From Pseudorhodoplanes sp. (GTDB taxonomy: Bacteria; Pseudomonadota; Alphaproteobacteria; Rhizobiales; Xanthobacteraceae): a stretch of DNA of 64,000 nt. Made by a program: the position numbers and the translations under genes. Below are positions 18,377 through 27,782 of this stretch, one piece after another (the first letter of the stretch is position 1; every line of letters starts with the position of its first letter). The stretch spans positions 1 through 64,000 of the forward strand of contig JAVSMS010000001.1 in assembly GCA_032027085.1 (NCBI GenBank). Reading direction: 5' to 3'. Under the pieces are notes generated by a model. It made no database searches and had not been told where the DNA came from. It saw only the letters and a program-made list of their open reading frames with translations.

Positions 18377-19369
18377 CTACAGCAGGCCCTTTTCCTTGAA
18401 GAGCTTGATGGCGCCGGGGTGATACTGGCCCGCCTTCTGTTCCGTCATGAATTTCGGCGTCAGAGCTTTCATGGCTGGATGCACGCCCTGCATGTCTTTC
18501 ACGTTCTCAACCAGCGCCTTCGCGATATTGTAAGCGTCCTGGTCGCTCATGGATTTGTTCGCAACAAGCATGGCGCCGAGCGACACGGCCGGCACGGCAT
18601 TGGGCTGGAACGCATAAGATTTGGCCGGAATCACATAGCCGTCCACGCCGGACTGATCGGCGACCTTCTTGATCGTCGCCTCACTCACCGGCAGCATGAC
18701 GACATCGATCGCGTCCGCGACTTCCAGAATCGAGCGTTGCCCCACAAACAACGAGTTGAAGATCGCATCGATCCGGCGATTGCGGATCAACTCGCCTTGC
18801 TCCTGCGAGGCGGCAGGGATGACGCGGCCACCCCAGCTTTCGATATCCTCTGCCGTGACGCCGATCGCCTTTAACATGCGGTTCACCACCTCGTTCACGA
18901 CGTTGCCGCGCCGGTTGGTTGCGACCCTCAGCGGCGGCTTCCTGGTGGCGATATCCTCAAATGTTTTGAGGTTATGCTTTTCCGCAAAATCCTTCGCGAC
19001 GATAAGCTGTACCGGCGCCCAGTTATAGAGATAGGCGATCACCCGAAGGTCCTCGACCTTGGATTTGAAGGGCGCCTCGCCATTTTGCGCCATGCGCAGT
19101 TCCATATTGTGCACGATGCCAAGCGGCACTTTCTTCTGGTCCAGAAGCTGCACATTCGCGATGCCCCCGCCTGATGTTTGGTAGGTCACCGTCGATCCCG
19201 GAAATCCCACCTTCATGACCTTGTCCATCCCGATACCGATCGATGACCACAAGCCACCTGGGCTCGCACCGGCAAGAGTGAGTTGATATGTTTGCGTTTG
19301 TGCTTGCGCAGCCCCCGCGATTGAGATCGTGAAGACTGCGGCCGTAGCCAATGCCTTTAGTAAGGTCAT
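18377..19369 (-). CDS. TAXI-family TRAP solute-binding protein
   Basis: 330 residues from the ATG at 19369, which has GGGAGGAA just upstream and begins a clear signal peptide (MTLLKALATAAVFTISIAGA, cleavage near AQA). Mature part: LTLAGASPGGLWSSIG and YQTSGGGIANVQLL, typical TAXI N-domain, then LVANKSMSDQDAYNIAKAL near the C-terminus. Periplasmic partner of the fused TRAP permease downstream. Upstream extension of the open frame has no SD or homology. Confidence 0.92.
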   Translation of the reverse strand: MTLLKALATAAVFTISIAGAAQAQTQTYQLTLAGASPGGLWSSIGIGMDKVMKVGFPGSTVTYQTSGGGIANVQLLDQKKVPLGIVHNMELRMAQNGEAPFKSKVEDLRVIAYLYNWAPVQLIVAKDFAEKHNLKTFEDIATRKPPLRVATNRRGNVVNEVVNRMLKAIGVTAEDIESWGGRVIPAASQEQGELIRNRRIDAIFNSLFVGQRSILEVADAIDVVMLPVSEATIKKVADQSGVDGYVIPAKSYAFQPNAVPAVSLGAMLVANKSMSDQDAYNIAKALVENVKDMQGVHPAMKALTPKFMTEQKAGQYHPGAIKLFKEKGLL

Positions 19370-19521
19370 ATGCGTTCCTCCCTGTCCGTATACCGCCATT
19401 TGATTGCGGCCGTTTCTTAGTTCTGATTCAGATCGGCCCGAATCGCCTTGCGCGTTCGAACAAAAACCCTTGCACGCCTTGTCCGGGATGCATGTCTGCC
19501 TTCCCGGGAAACGTAGCGCAT

Positions 19522-20001
19522 CTACGCGACGCGTTCGCGCCCCGCCACCGCCTCGGTGTCGAGAGTCTGCCAACTCGCAGACTTTGGAACCACCCCCTCA
19601 AAAGATCTGATTTTCGCATGCGGAATGCGCGGCTCGACGGTGCCGATGGCCGAGCCGCTATCACGCATCTGGCGCGCGGCATCGACCATCAGACGCCGGA
19701 ATTCGACAACGGCGAGATCGCTGGCGCCGAGCTTTTCCTTCGTGCGGTCGGCAATCGGCCCCATCGTTTCCCACATCGCGATGTCCTGATTGGGAATGCC
19801 GCGGATGCCGGTGAAATCACCGAGCTTCATCGCATTGCGATCCTGATCCTCGCCAAGCAACCGGATTTTCACCGGCTTGCCGTCGGGCTCGGCCACCTCT
19901 TCCGAAAGGCAGGCGGGGATCCAGTGCCTGGGCAAGATCTGACCCATCGGCGCATCGCCTTCGACACGACACAACAGATCGTTTTCTTCCGCAGTCATCA
20001 T
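19522..20001 (-). pseudogene. Phthalate-type Rieske oxygenase alpha, internally deleted
   Basis: 159 residues in one frame, against roughly 400 or more in the family. Residues 1-51 read as the oxygenase N-terminus (ENDLLCRVEGDAPMGQIL, HWIPACLSEE). From about 53 the text jumps to the family C-terminal region (DRNAMKLGDFTGIRG, MGPIADRTKEKLG, AVVEFRRLM). The Rieske CxH...CxxH motif and the iron-binding His/His/Asp are both gone. The deletion is in frame, so a stable but inactive protein might still be made. The reductase gene is divergent, 175 bp away. Confidence 0.85.
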
Positions 20002-20045
20002 GGTGCGTCCTCCCGGACCGGACTTGCTTTTTGTATTTTTTTTAT

Positions 20046-20059
20046 CTTAGTTTTCTAAG
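20046..20059. promoter_or_regulatory. Palindrome CTTAG-TTTT-CTAAG in divergent promoter
   Basis: Exact CTTAG-N4-CTAAG between the oxygenase relic (start 20001) and the reductase (start 20176). The surrounding 20030-20080 stretch is strongly AT-rich, as for a promoter. Same core as 33851-33864. Confidence 0.55.
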
Positions 20060-20175
20060 TTTATCTTCTTATAGAACATCTAAATTGAGCTGTCGAGTCG
20101 ACAAGACGCCTCGTTGTTGTGCAACGCAAAGGCTCGTGAGTTGATCGCTTCTGTCCAGCCCTTTAACTGAGCCAC

Positions 20176-21144
20176 ATGAACGCTGTTTCCCTCACTCCTG
20201 ACATGCCGTTGCGTTTCACCCGCAGGACACAAATTGCGGACGGCATCCATGAATTTGATTTCCGCCATCCCGACGGGGAAGATCTGCCACCCTTCACGGC
20301 CGGCGCGCATATACAGATGCGCGTTCCGAATGGGCTGATCCGCAAATATTCACTGTGCAACGATCCCGCCGAACACAGCCGTTATGTGATCGCCGCCAAA
20401 CGCGAACTTGAGGGTCGTGGCGGCTCAATCAGCCTCATCGACGAGGCGCGCGAGGGTCAAACCTGCCTGAGCTCAACGCCTGCAAATGATTTCGTTTTGG
20501 CGCCGAATGCGCAGCATTTCGTGTTTATTGCCGGCGGCATCGGAATCACACCAATTCTATCGATGATCCGCCACGTCCGGACAATCGGCGGCAAGCAGTT
20601 CAAGCTCTACTATTGCACACGTTCTCCCGAGGCGACAGCTTATCTCGAAGAGCTGCGGTCGCCCGACTTAAAAGGCAGCGTAAGCATCCATCATGACGGC
20701 GGCGATTCAGCCCGGGCATTCGATCTCTGGCCTGTGGTTGAAGAGCGGAAGAATCGCGCACATCTGTATTGCTGCGGCCCGTCTGCGCTCATGTATGCGG
20801 TCCGCGACATGACCGGCCACTGGTCCTCGACCGCCGTGCATTTTGAAGCCTTCAGCGAGCCGGAGCGCACCAAGCCCGACGACAAGCCTTTCACGGTGAC
20901 GCTGGCAAAGTCCGGCGAGGTCATCGAGGTGCCCGTCGGAGTCACCATTCTCGAGGCGCTGCGCGCGAGGGGGCATGAGGTGCCGAGCTCCTGCGAGAGC
21001 GGCACCTGTGGCACCTGCCGGACGAAATTGCTGGAAGGTCAAGCGGATCATCGTGATCTTGTCCTGACCGAACAGGAGCGATCCAGCCAGATCATGATCT
21101 GCGTCTCGCGTGCGCGCACACCCAACATCACCATCGACCGTTGA
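20176..21144 (+). CDS. Phthalate-dioxygenase-reductase-type oxidoreductase
   Basis: 322 residues in the order FMN-binding beta barrel (1-100, RKYSLCNDP), NAD-binding domain (about 110-225, FIAGGIGITPILSM, YCCGPSALMYAV) and C-terminal plant-type [2Fe-2S] domain with cluster ligands CESGTCGTC and a downstream Cys (ICVSRA). It passes electrons from NADH to a terminal Rieske oxygenase; the neighbouring oxygenase is deleted, so its present partner is unclear. The length matches the PDR/VanB family. Confidence 0.93.
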   Translation: MNAVSLTPDMPLRFTRRTQIADGIHEFDFRHPDGEDLPPFTAGAHIQMRVPNGLIRKYSLCNDPAEHSRYVIAAKRELEGRGGSISLIDEAREGQTCLSSTPANDFVLAPNAQHFVFIAGGIGITPILSMIRHVRTIGGKQFKLYYCTRSPEATAYLEELRSPDLKGSVSIHHDGGDSARAFDLWPVVEERKNRAHLYCCGPSALMYAVRDMTGHWSSTAVHFEAFSEPERTKPDDKPFTVTLAKSGEVIEVPVGVTILEALRARGHEVPSSCESGTCGTCRTKLLEGQADHRDLVLTEQERSSQIMICVSRARTPNITIDR

Positions 21145-21153
21145 GAGCGCGCT

Positions 21154-22206
21154 GTGTCCGAGCGGAAAATCCGGCTGGGCATTGCAGGGCTGGGACGGGC
21201 CTTCACGCTCATGCTTCCCACGCTGAGCGCCGACCCGCGACTTCAGCTTGTGGCCGCCGCCGACCCGCGCGTAGAGGCTCGCCTCCGGTTTGAAACGGAC
21301 TTTTCCGCAACGACTTACGAAACTGTCGAAGACCTCTGCCTCGATCCGGAAATCGAGACGATCTACGTTGCCACGCCGCATCAGCTTCATGCGCGGCATG
21401 TCGAGTTGGCCACTGCACAAGGCAAGCATATTCTTGTCGAGAAGCCGATGGCAATCTCCATCGCTGAATGCGCGGCCATGATCAAGACCGCACGGCGTTC
21501 GGGTGTGCACCTGATTGTCGGACACAGCCACAGTTTCAACGGGCCGGTACTTCACGCTCGCGACATCATCGCCGGTGGCGATTTTGGCGCCGTCCGCATG
21601 ATCCACGCATTGAATTACACCGACTACATGTATCGTCCGCGACGACCCGAGGAACTCGACACGGCGCAGGGTGGTGGCGTAGTGTTCAGCCAGGGCGCGC
21701 ATCAGATCGACATCGTTCGCCTTCTGGGCGGCGGCAAGGTGCGCAGCGTTCGTGCGGGGACAGGCTCCTGGGATCCGTCACGCCCGACGGAAGGCGCGTA
21801 TGCCGCCTTCCTCACCTTCGAGAACGGCGCTTTTGCAACCGCAACCTATAGCGGCTTCGCCCATTTCGATTCCGACGAGTTCTCCGGCTGGATTGGCGAA
21901 ATGGGACTGCCGAAGGACCGCAGCCGTTACGGCGCAACACGCAGGGCGCTGCAATCGGCAAGAAATAATGCGGTCGAGGAAGCCATCCTTAAGAGTGCAA
22001 GAAATTATGGCGGGAGCAGTGCTGCGATCTCAGGCGCCGTGTCGCGACCGGTCGCACATCAGTATTTCGGAACGGTAATCGTATCTTGCGAGCGCGCGGA
22101 CCTGCGTCCGATGCCAGAGGGCGTGATGATATACGAGGACGACGAAGCGCGGCTGCATCCGACGACCGTGCCAGATTCATCGCGGCCTCGATCTTGCCGT
22201 TCCTGA
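21154..22206 (+). pseudogene. Gfo/Idh/MocA dehydrogenase (Pht4-like), 3' truncated
   Basis: GTG start, 9 bp after the reductase. NAD-binding Rossmann start GIAGLGRAFTLMLPTL, then the EKPMA motif at about 95, matching 4,5-dihydroxyphthalate dehydrogenase-like members of the family in context. Homology runs to about residue 341 (ADLRPMPEGVMIY, then HPTTVPD). The last nine residues come from the antisense of the E2 gene. The missing C-terminal part of the family is perhaps 50-70 residues. Activity is doubtful. Confidence 0.78.
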
Positions 22207-23416
22207 CGATCGCCCGCTCCTCGCCGGTGCTGACCGCAAGGATAGTGGCCTGCGGCGGATTGATCACCGCGGTGAAATCTTTAATCCCGTACATGCCGAG
22301 ATTAGACACCGACGACGTGCCGCCTTGATATTCCTCGGGTTTCAGCTTGTGCGAGCGAGCGCGGGCGGCCAAATCCTTCATCTGATTTGAGATTGCGGAC
22401 AAAGATTTCGTCTCGGCACTACGGATAATTGGCGTGATCAGGCCGCCCGACATCGTCACCGCGACGCTGATATCGGAATGCTTGTGCTTGAGCATGCCGG
22501 TTTCAGTCCAGCTCACATTGGCGTCCGGAATACGCAGCAACGCCAGCGCCAGCGCCTTGATGACGAAATCGTTGACCGAGAGCTTGTAGACGGGTTTGCT
22601 GTCCTGGCCCTCGGGTGCGGCGGCATTGATCTCCTCGCGCACGGCCAGCAGCTTGCCGATGTTGCAATCCATCGTGAGGTAGAAATGCGGGATAGTCTGG
22701 GTCGAGACCGTGAATCGCTGCGCAATGGTCTTGCGAATGTTGTTGTGCGGCACGACCTCGTAGGAACCGTCAGCATAGAGGGCGCGGATTTTCTCTTCCC
22801 CGAGCACGGGTACGACCACGTGGGCTGGTGCGGCCACCACGGCGGCAGGCGTCGAAGGCTTCGGACCCGTGCCGTCCCTCGCTGCATCGATGTCGCGCGC
22901 AATCACCCGGCCATGCGGTCCGCTGCCCTGGATGCTCGCGATGTCGACACTAGCTTCCTTGGCGAGCCTTCGCGCCAACGGCGAGGAAAAGATGCGGGTG
23001 CCTTTTCCATTGGCTTTTGCAGACTGGGCCGTAGGAGCCGCAAGTTCCGCCGCAGCCATGGGAGCGGATACAGGTTTGGATGTGGTAGTCGCCGAAGCGG
23101 ATTTCGCTCCGAGCATGGCTGCCGCGGACGCTGGCGCAGCCTCCGCGCCCGATGCTGCCGCCTTCACATCGTTGCCGCCTGTCGCGAGCACGGCAATCAC
23201 CTGATTGACCGGCACGTCCAACGTGCCTTCGGGCACGATGATCTTGGCGAGCGTGCCCTCGTCGACAGCCTCCATTTCCATAGTCGCCTTGTCGGTCTCA
23301 ATCTCAGCGATGACGTCGCCGGATTTGACGGCATCGCCTTCCTTTTTGAGCCGTTTAGCGAGGTTGCCCTTTTCCATTGTAGGCGACAGCGCGGGCATCG
23401 GTATGCTGATTTGCAT
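22181..23416 (-). pseudogene. 2-oxoacid dehydrogenase E2 (acyltransferase), 3' truncated
   Basis: Lipoyl domain at 1-75 with the lipoylated Lys in IETDKATMEME, Ala/Pro-rich linker, E1/E3-binding domain at about 140-178 (SSPLARRLAKE, GPHGRVIARDI) and the catalytic domain from about 215. Real E2 sequence stops after NGKIEAA (residue 412), and the open frame then runs antisense through the dehydrogenase gene. The active-site HxxxDG motif and C-terminus of the catalytic domain are lost, so acyl transfer should be abolished. It is the last gene after two E1 pairs. Confidence 0.88.
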
Positions 23417-23507
23417 CCGAGACTTCTTACCAATCTTAAAATGAATTTTCCTGGGACAGCGATGACCCGTTCTCTAAGACCCTCGGTTAAATGCAATCCC
23501 GACTTCA

Positions 23508-24485
23508 TCAATTCCAGACCAGCACTTCGCGAACTGCAGCACATATCTTTTCCGCAGTTGGCGTAATGGCCTCCTCCAGTGGTCTACTGAATGGCGTCGG
23601 GATATCTGGACGCGCAACCCGTATGATCGGCGCACGCAGCGATTTGAATCCATGTTCGACGACAATTGCGGCCAATTCGGAAGCCACACCGCAGCTAAGG
23701 TAAGTCTCGTCAGCCACAACTAAACGCCCGGTCCGGCCGACAGAATCGAGAATCAGATCACGGTCGAGCGGAACCAAAGTCCGAGGATCAACCACTTCGA
23801 CATCGATTCCTTCATTGGCTAACTGAGCTGCTGCCGTCAGCGCGGTTTGCACGATATAGGACGTTGCAATTACCGTTACGTCGCGACCGGGCCGTTTGAT
23901 GTCGCCACGGCCGAATGGAATTTCGTAGTCGTGCTCGGGAACCTCACCTTCAATATCCATCAGGCGCGCGTGATCGACCAATATTGTCGGATTATTGCTT
24001 TTGATCGCGCTGCGGATAAGACCTTTGACATCATAGGGACTTGACGGCAGCACGATCTCCAGACCCGGTGCGTTCCACAACATGGCCTGAGGGCTGTGAC
24101 TATGTTGCGCGGCACCGCCGATGCGCAGCCCATGCAGCATATGGTAGACGACCGGAACCCGCTGATTTCCTCCAGACATGTAGCATGCAACCGCCGCTTC
24201 GTTAACTAGCGGCGACCAGCCCACGTAGGTGAAACTCGCTGTTCCAATATCAACGAACGGACGGGCACCCGCCATGGCAGCTCCGGCACCGAGACTGATG
24301 ATTGCAGCTTCCGACGTCGGAGGATCAAATATTCGGTCGGAAAACTCGTCGCGAATTTGGTCCATCAGAACGCGCTTGGGTCCAAGGCCGAGCACATAGC
24401 TTCCGACCAAACTCACATTCGAGTCTTCGATCAGGCTTTGTCGCAAAGCCTCGACGATGGCTGCGGCATAACTGATCTTTCTCAT
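23508..24485 (-). CDS. 2-oxoacid dehydrogenase E1 beta subunit (copy 1)
   Basis: 325 residues, transketolase pyrimidine-binding plus C-terminal domain architecture of PDH/acetoin/branched-chain E1 beta. Motifs: DPPTSEAAIISLGAGAAMAG, HSHSPQAMLWNAPGL, VVDPRTLVPLDRD, and PFSRPLEEAITP at the end. It overlaps its E1 alpha by 4 bp (ATGA). With E1 alpha it would decarboxylate a 2-oxoacid using TPP. Divergent in sequence from copy 2, so not a recent duplication. Confidence 0.9.
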   Translation of the reverse strand: MRKISYAAAIVEALRQSLIEDSNVSLVGSYVLGLGPKRVLMDQIRDEFSDRIFDPPTSEAAIISLGAGAAMAGARPFVDIGTASFTYVGWSPLVNEAAVACYMSGGNQRVPVVYHMLHGLRIGGAAQHSHSPQAMLWNAPGLEIVLPSSPYDVKGLIRSAIKSNNPTILVDHARLMDIEGEVPEHDYEIPFGRGDIKRPGRDVTVIATSYIVQTALTAAAQLANEGIDVEVVDPRTLVPLDRDLILDSVGRTGRLVVADETYLSCGVASELAAIVVEHGFKSLRAPIIRVARPDIPTPFSRPLEEAITPTAEKICAAVREVLVWN

Positions 24486-25507
24486 TTTGCGCTCCCTGCC
24501 ATAATATGGTCAGCGACGGTGCTCGTCAGAGGCAACGGACTCTCCAGTGCAAAGGACACCGCACTTGCGATGCGGGCGCGCGCTTGTTCATCATACTTCA
24601 TGATTTCATCCTGTGATGCATGGCCGGCCTTCAGCAGCTCATGAGCAGCGCGAAGCAGCGGATCGTGGTTGCGCAACCAGTCAGCGTGCGGCCCTTGAAT
24701 CCTCGAGGGTTCCCATACCGCCGTGAGATCGGTTGTTGTCGCAAGCTCAGGCCACAGCGGGCTGCTCCCCGGCCAGCGCACCGTAATTGCCTCGATAAAG
24801 ACCGGACCGTTGCCGCTGCGGCACTGCTCGATTCCGCTTCTGGCCGCAGCATGAACCGCGCTCATGTCGGCGCCATCGACCTTAATGCATTTGATTCCGT
24901 ATGCGGCCGGTAGATTGATAAAACTGCTGGTTGCGGTAATGGCGGTCGGATAGCCGCCCTGCTGCGGGCCCATCGCGCCAGCAGAATTATTCTCACATAC
25001 GTAAACGACCGGCAGCTTCCAGAGTGCGGCCATGTTGAACGATTCAATGACAAGGCCTTCTTCCAACGACCCATCGCCAAAGAATCCCACAGCCACATTG
25101 CTTTCGCGCTTCGTCTTGATGCCGAATGCTGCTCCAGTTGCGAGCCCCGCACAGCCGCCGACGATCGCCGATGTCGAAAGAAATCCCTTGGAGGCGTCGG
25201 AAATGTGCAGCGTGCCGGCGCGACCTCCGTTAAAGCCGGTGGCGCGACCGAAAATTTCGGCCATCGTCCGACCGGGATCGCAGCCTCGTCCGACAAGATG
25301 GCCATGATTGCGATGGGTAGTGCAGATCAGGTCGGATTTGCTCAACTGCTCCAGAACTGCTGCGCCTGTGGCCTCCTGACCAATATAGATATGATAATGA
25401 CCGGCGAATGCTTTCTGTTCGTGCATATGAATGACCGCCTCTTCGAAATGGCGCATCACAAGCATACGATCAAAGATTGACAGGCTGGTCTTACGATCGA
25501 GGGGCAT
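24482..25507 (-). CDS. 2-oxoacid dehydrogenase E1 alpha subunit (copy 1)
   Basis: 341 residues. TPP/Mg motif GDGSLEEGL to CENN at about 140-170, and THRNHGHLVGRG with the conserved His at about 65. The ATG at 25507 has GGAGGA seven bases upstream. It follows E1 beta copy 2 after 15 bp, so one transcript likely carries all four E1 genes. Confidence 0.9.
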   Translation of the reverse strand: MPLDRKTSLSIFDRMLVMRHFEEAVIHMHEQKAFAGHYHIYIGQEATGAAVLEQLSKSDLICTTHRNHGHLVGRGCDPGRTMAEIFGRATGFNGGRAGTLHISDASKGFLSTSAIVGGCAGLATGAAFGIKTKRESNVAVGFFGDGSLEEGLVIESFNMAALWKLPVVYVCENNSAGAMGPQQGGYPTAITATSSFINLPAAYGIKCIKVDGADMSAVHAAARSGIEQCRSGNGPVFIEAITVRWPGSSPLWPELATTTDLTAVWEPSRIQGPHADWLRNHDPLLRAAHELLKAGHASQDEIMKYDEQARARIASAVSFALESPLPLTSTVADHIMAGSAK

Positions 25508-25522
25508 TTATTCCTCCAAGCT

Positions 25523-26515
25523 TTATCGTTGGCCGCGCACCAGCGCGGCGGCGACCTGCGCCAATTTCTCGGCGTCGGGCAACATCAGCGGCTCAAGCGT
25601 CTTGCTGAACGGGATGGGTACGTCGGCGCTACCGGCGCGCAGCACCGGCGCGTCGAGATAATCGAAGGCGTGTTCCGAGATGGTGGCGGCAAGCTCGCCA
25701 GTGACGCCGTATTGCAGATGACCGCCGTCGACAACGATGGCGCGCGAGGTCTTTTTCACGGACGCCACCAGTGCATCGATGTCAAGCGGCACCAAGCTGC
25801 GTGGGTCGAGCACTTCGGCGGAAATATCGTCCTTTGCCAGTAGATCGGCGGCAGCCAAGGCTGTATGCACCATGCGGCTGACTGCGATGATACTGACATC
25901 GCGGCCTTCGCGTTTCACGTCGGCGCGACCAATCGGTACGATGTGTTCCAGATCTGGAACATCGCCGCGCATGTTGTAGAGCATGCGATCCTCGAAGAAG
26001 ACTACTGGGTTGTCGTCGCGGATGGCGGCGGCCATTAGGCCCTTCGCGTCGGCTGGGGTCGACGGCATCACCACTTTCAGCCCAGGGATATGCGCCAACC
26101 ATGCGTGCAGGCTCTGCGAGTGCTGTGGTCCTAGGTTGCCACCGATGCCAACAGCGGTGCGCACCACGATTGGCACGTTGAATTGCCCGGCCGACATGTA
26201 GTGCAACTTGGCTGCCTGATTGACCAGTTGATCCATGATCAAGGTGATGAAATCGCCGAACATCACTTCAAACACCGGGCGCTGGCCGGCCATGGCGGCA
26301 CCGACCGCCATGCCGAAGGCGCCGGATTCCGATATCGGCGTGTCGATAATGCGTGCGGCGCCGAACTCGGCGAATAGGCCGTCGGTCTGCTTGAAGACGC
26401 CGCCAGCGGTGCCGATATCCTCGCCCAGCATGATCACCGCGTCATCGCGGCGCATTTCGACAAACAGTGCTTCCAGCACCGCGGCACGATAGCTAAGGGG
26501 ACGCGCGTTAGGCAT
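25523..26515 (-). CDS. 2-oxoacid dehydrogenase E1 beta subunit (copy 2)
   Basis: 330 residues of E1 beta, close to acetoin/pyruvate dehydrogenase beta chains: MLGEDIGTAGGVFKQTDGL, DTPISESGAFGMAVGAAMAG, GPQHSQSLHAW, VLDPRSLVPLD and VPIPFSKTLE. It overlaps its E1 alpha by 8 bp. GC-richer than the copy 1 pair. Confidence 0.92.
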   Translation of the reverse strand: MPNARPLSYRAAVLEALFVEMRRDDAVIMLGEDIGTAGGVFKQTDGLFAEFGAARIIDTPISESGAFGMAVGAAMAGQRPVFEVMFGDFITLIMDQLVNQAAKLHYMSAGQFNVPIVVRTAVGIGGNLGPQHSQSLHAWLAHIPGLKVVMPSTPADAKGLMAAAIRDDNPVVFFEDRMLYNMRGDVPDLEHIVPIGRADVKREGRDVSIIAVSRMVHTALAAADLLAKDDISAEVLDPRSLVPLDIDALVASVKKTSRAIVVDGGHLQYGVTGELAATISEHAFDYLDAPVLRAGSADVPIPFSKTLEPLMLPDAEKLAQVAAALVRGQR

Positions 26516-27500
26516 AAAGATACGCTCTCAGATCTTCCCCGGCGGGGAATGGTGCCGCTTTTGCAGCATCGATCGCGGTGTGCACCTCAGCATCGACCTC
26601 GGCTTGCTGAGCGGAAATCTTTTCCTCAGTGGCCAAATTGAATTCAATCAATCGGCGTCCGAGGCGCTCGATCGGATCTTTCAGTCGCCAGGCCTTCGCC
26701 TCATCGTCGTCTTTGTAGTCCTGCTTGTCGCCGACGTGATGGCCGCCATAACGGTACGTGTTGCAAATGAGAAAGCTCGGACCGCCGCCGGTACGGGCAC
26801 GTGTGATCGCTTCTTCGGCTGCCGCGCGCACCGCTATTACATCCATACCATCCACGGTTTCCGATGGGATATCGAAGGCCTGACCGCGGACGACCGGATT
26901 AACTCCGGCCGTCACGTCCTCAATCGCGGTGAATTCGCCGAAACCGTTATTCTCGCAAACAAACAGCACTGGTAGCTTCCAAATCGCCGCCATGTTCATC
27001 ACTTCGAACATCAGTCCCTGATTAAGCGCGCCGTCCCCGAAGAAGGCGGCCGCCACCTGACTACGGCCGTTGCGCTTTGCAGCAAGTGCGGCACCGGCAG
27101 CAAGCGGAATACCACCACCAACGATGCCGGTGGTGCCCAGGTTGCCATGAGTAGCGTCGAAAATATGCAGTGTACCGCCACGGCCCAAGCCATAACCGGT
27201 GCGACGTCCCATCACCTCGGCCATCATGCGGCCAACGTCGGTGCCCTTGGCCAGGCAGTGGCCATGGCCACGGTGATTGCTGGCGATCATGTCGTCGCTG
27301 TTGAGCAGCGAGCAGACACCCACTGCGACCGCTTCCTGCCCTGCGCATAGGTGCACCAGCCCGGGGATCATGCCGCCGGAATAGAGATTGCGGACCGCCT
27401 CCTCAAAGGAGCGGATTAGCTGCATCTGACGCAGCATGCGTAAGCCTTCCGCGGCGGAAGGTAGCGCTGAGGCCGAAACTGCGATTGCAGGGCGTTTCAA
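26508..27500 (-). CDS. 2-oxoacid dehydrogenase E1 alpha subunit (copy 2)
   Basis: 330 residues. TPP motif GDGALNQGLMF to CENNGFGE, RGHGHCLAKG with the conserved His, and the C-terminal YRYGGHHVGDKQDY. The start is TTG at 27500 behind AAGGACGG; an ATG inside (MLRQMQLIRS, 21 codons on) is the alternative. First gene of the E1/E2 cluster; a 280-bp gap separates it from the GntR gene. Confidence 0.9.
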   Translation of the reverse strand: MKRPAIAVSASALPSAAEGLRMLRQMQLIRSFEEAVRNLYSGGMIPGLVHLCAGQEAVAVGVCSLLNSDDMIASNHRGHGHCLAKGTDVGRMMAEVMGRRTGYGLGRGGTLHIFDATHGNLGTTGIVGGGIPLAAGAALAAKRNGRSQVAAAFFGDGALNQGLMFEVMNMAAIWKLPVLFVCENNGFGEFTAIEDVTAGVNPVVRGQAFDIPSETVDGMDVIAVRAAAEEAITRARTGGGPSFLICNTYRYGGHHVGDKQDYKDDDEAKAWRLKDPIERLGRRLIEFNLATEEKISAQQAEVDAEVHTAIDAAKAAPFPAGEDLRAYLYA

Positions 27501-27782
27501 GATTTCCGTCCTTACATAGTGTCGAGTAGATCGCGCTTCAAATTAACGCTCTTGACTAGGCCGGCACGGCCCATCGAATTGAGCCCAGTCACTGTAGTCG
27601 GTCTTTTGATTCTCACTCGCTCTATGACGAGGTGTCTTTTTCTCATAACATGTGCGACACGAACCATAGCCAATGGTGATTCCTTCGCGCGCGAGACGCA
27701 CTTGCAGATAGCGCGCCGTTGCGAATATCAGACGGTTGATGAAAGTCCTGGTGACATCAATGTACTGTTGTCTTCCATCTCC

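Noticed and set aside
18377-19573. Longer N-terminus (68 extra residues) for the TAXI binding protein
   Set aside because: The internal ATG at 19369 has a strong ribosome site and starts a textbook signal peptide.
20707-21702. 331-codon minus-strand open frame opposite the reductase and dehydrogenase genes
   Set aside because: Shadow of two well-supported plus-strand genes with clear cofactor motifs.
22478-23566. 362-codon plus-strand open frame opposite the E2 gene
   Set aside because: Composition of an antisense frame of a GC-rich gene; the E2 domains on the minus strand are unmistakable.
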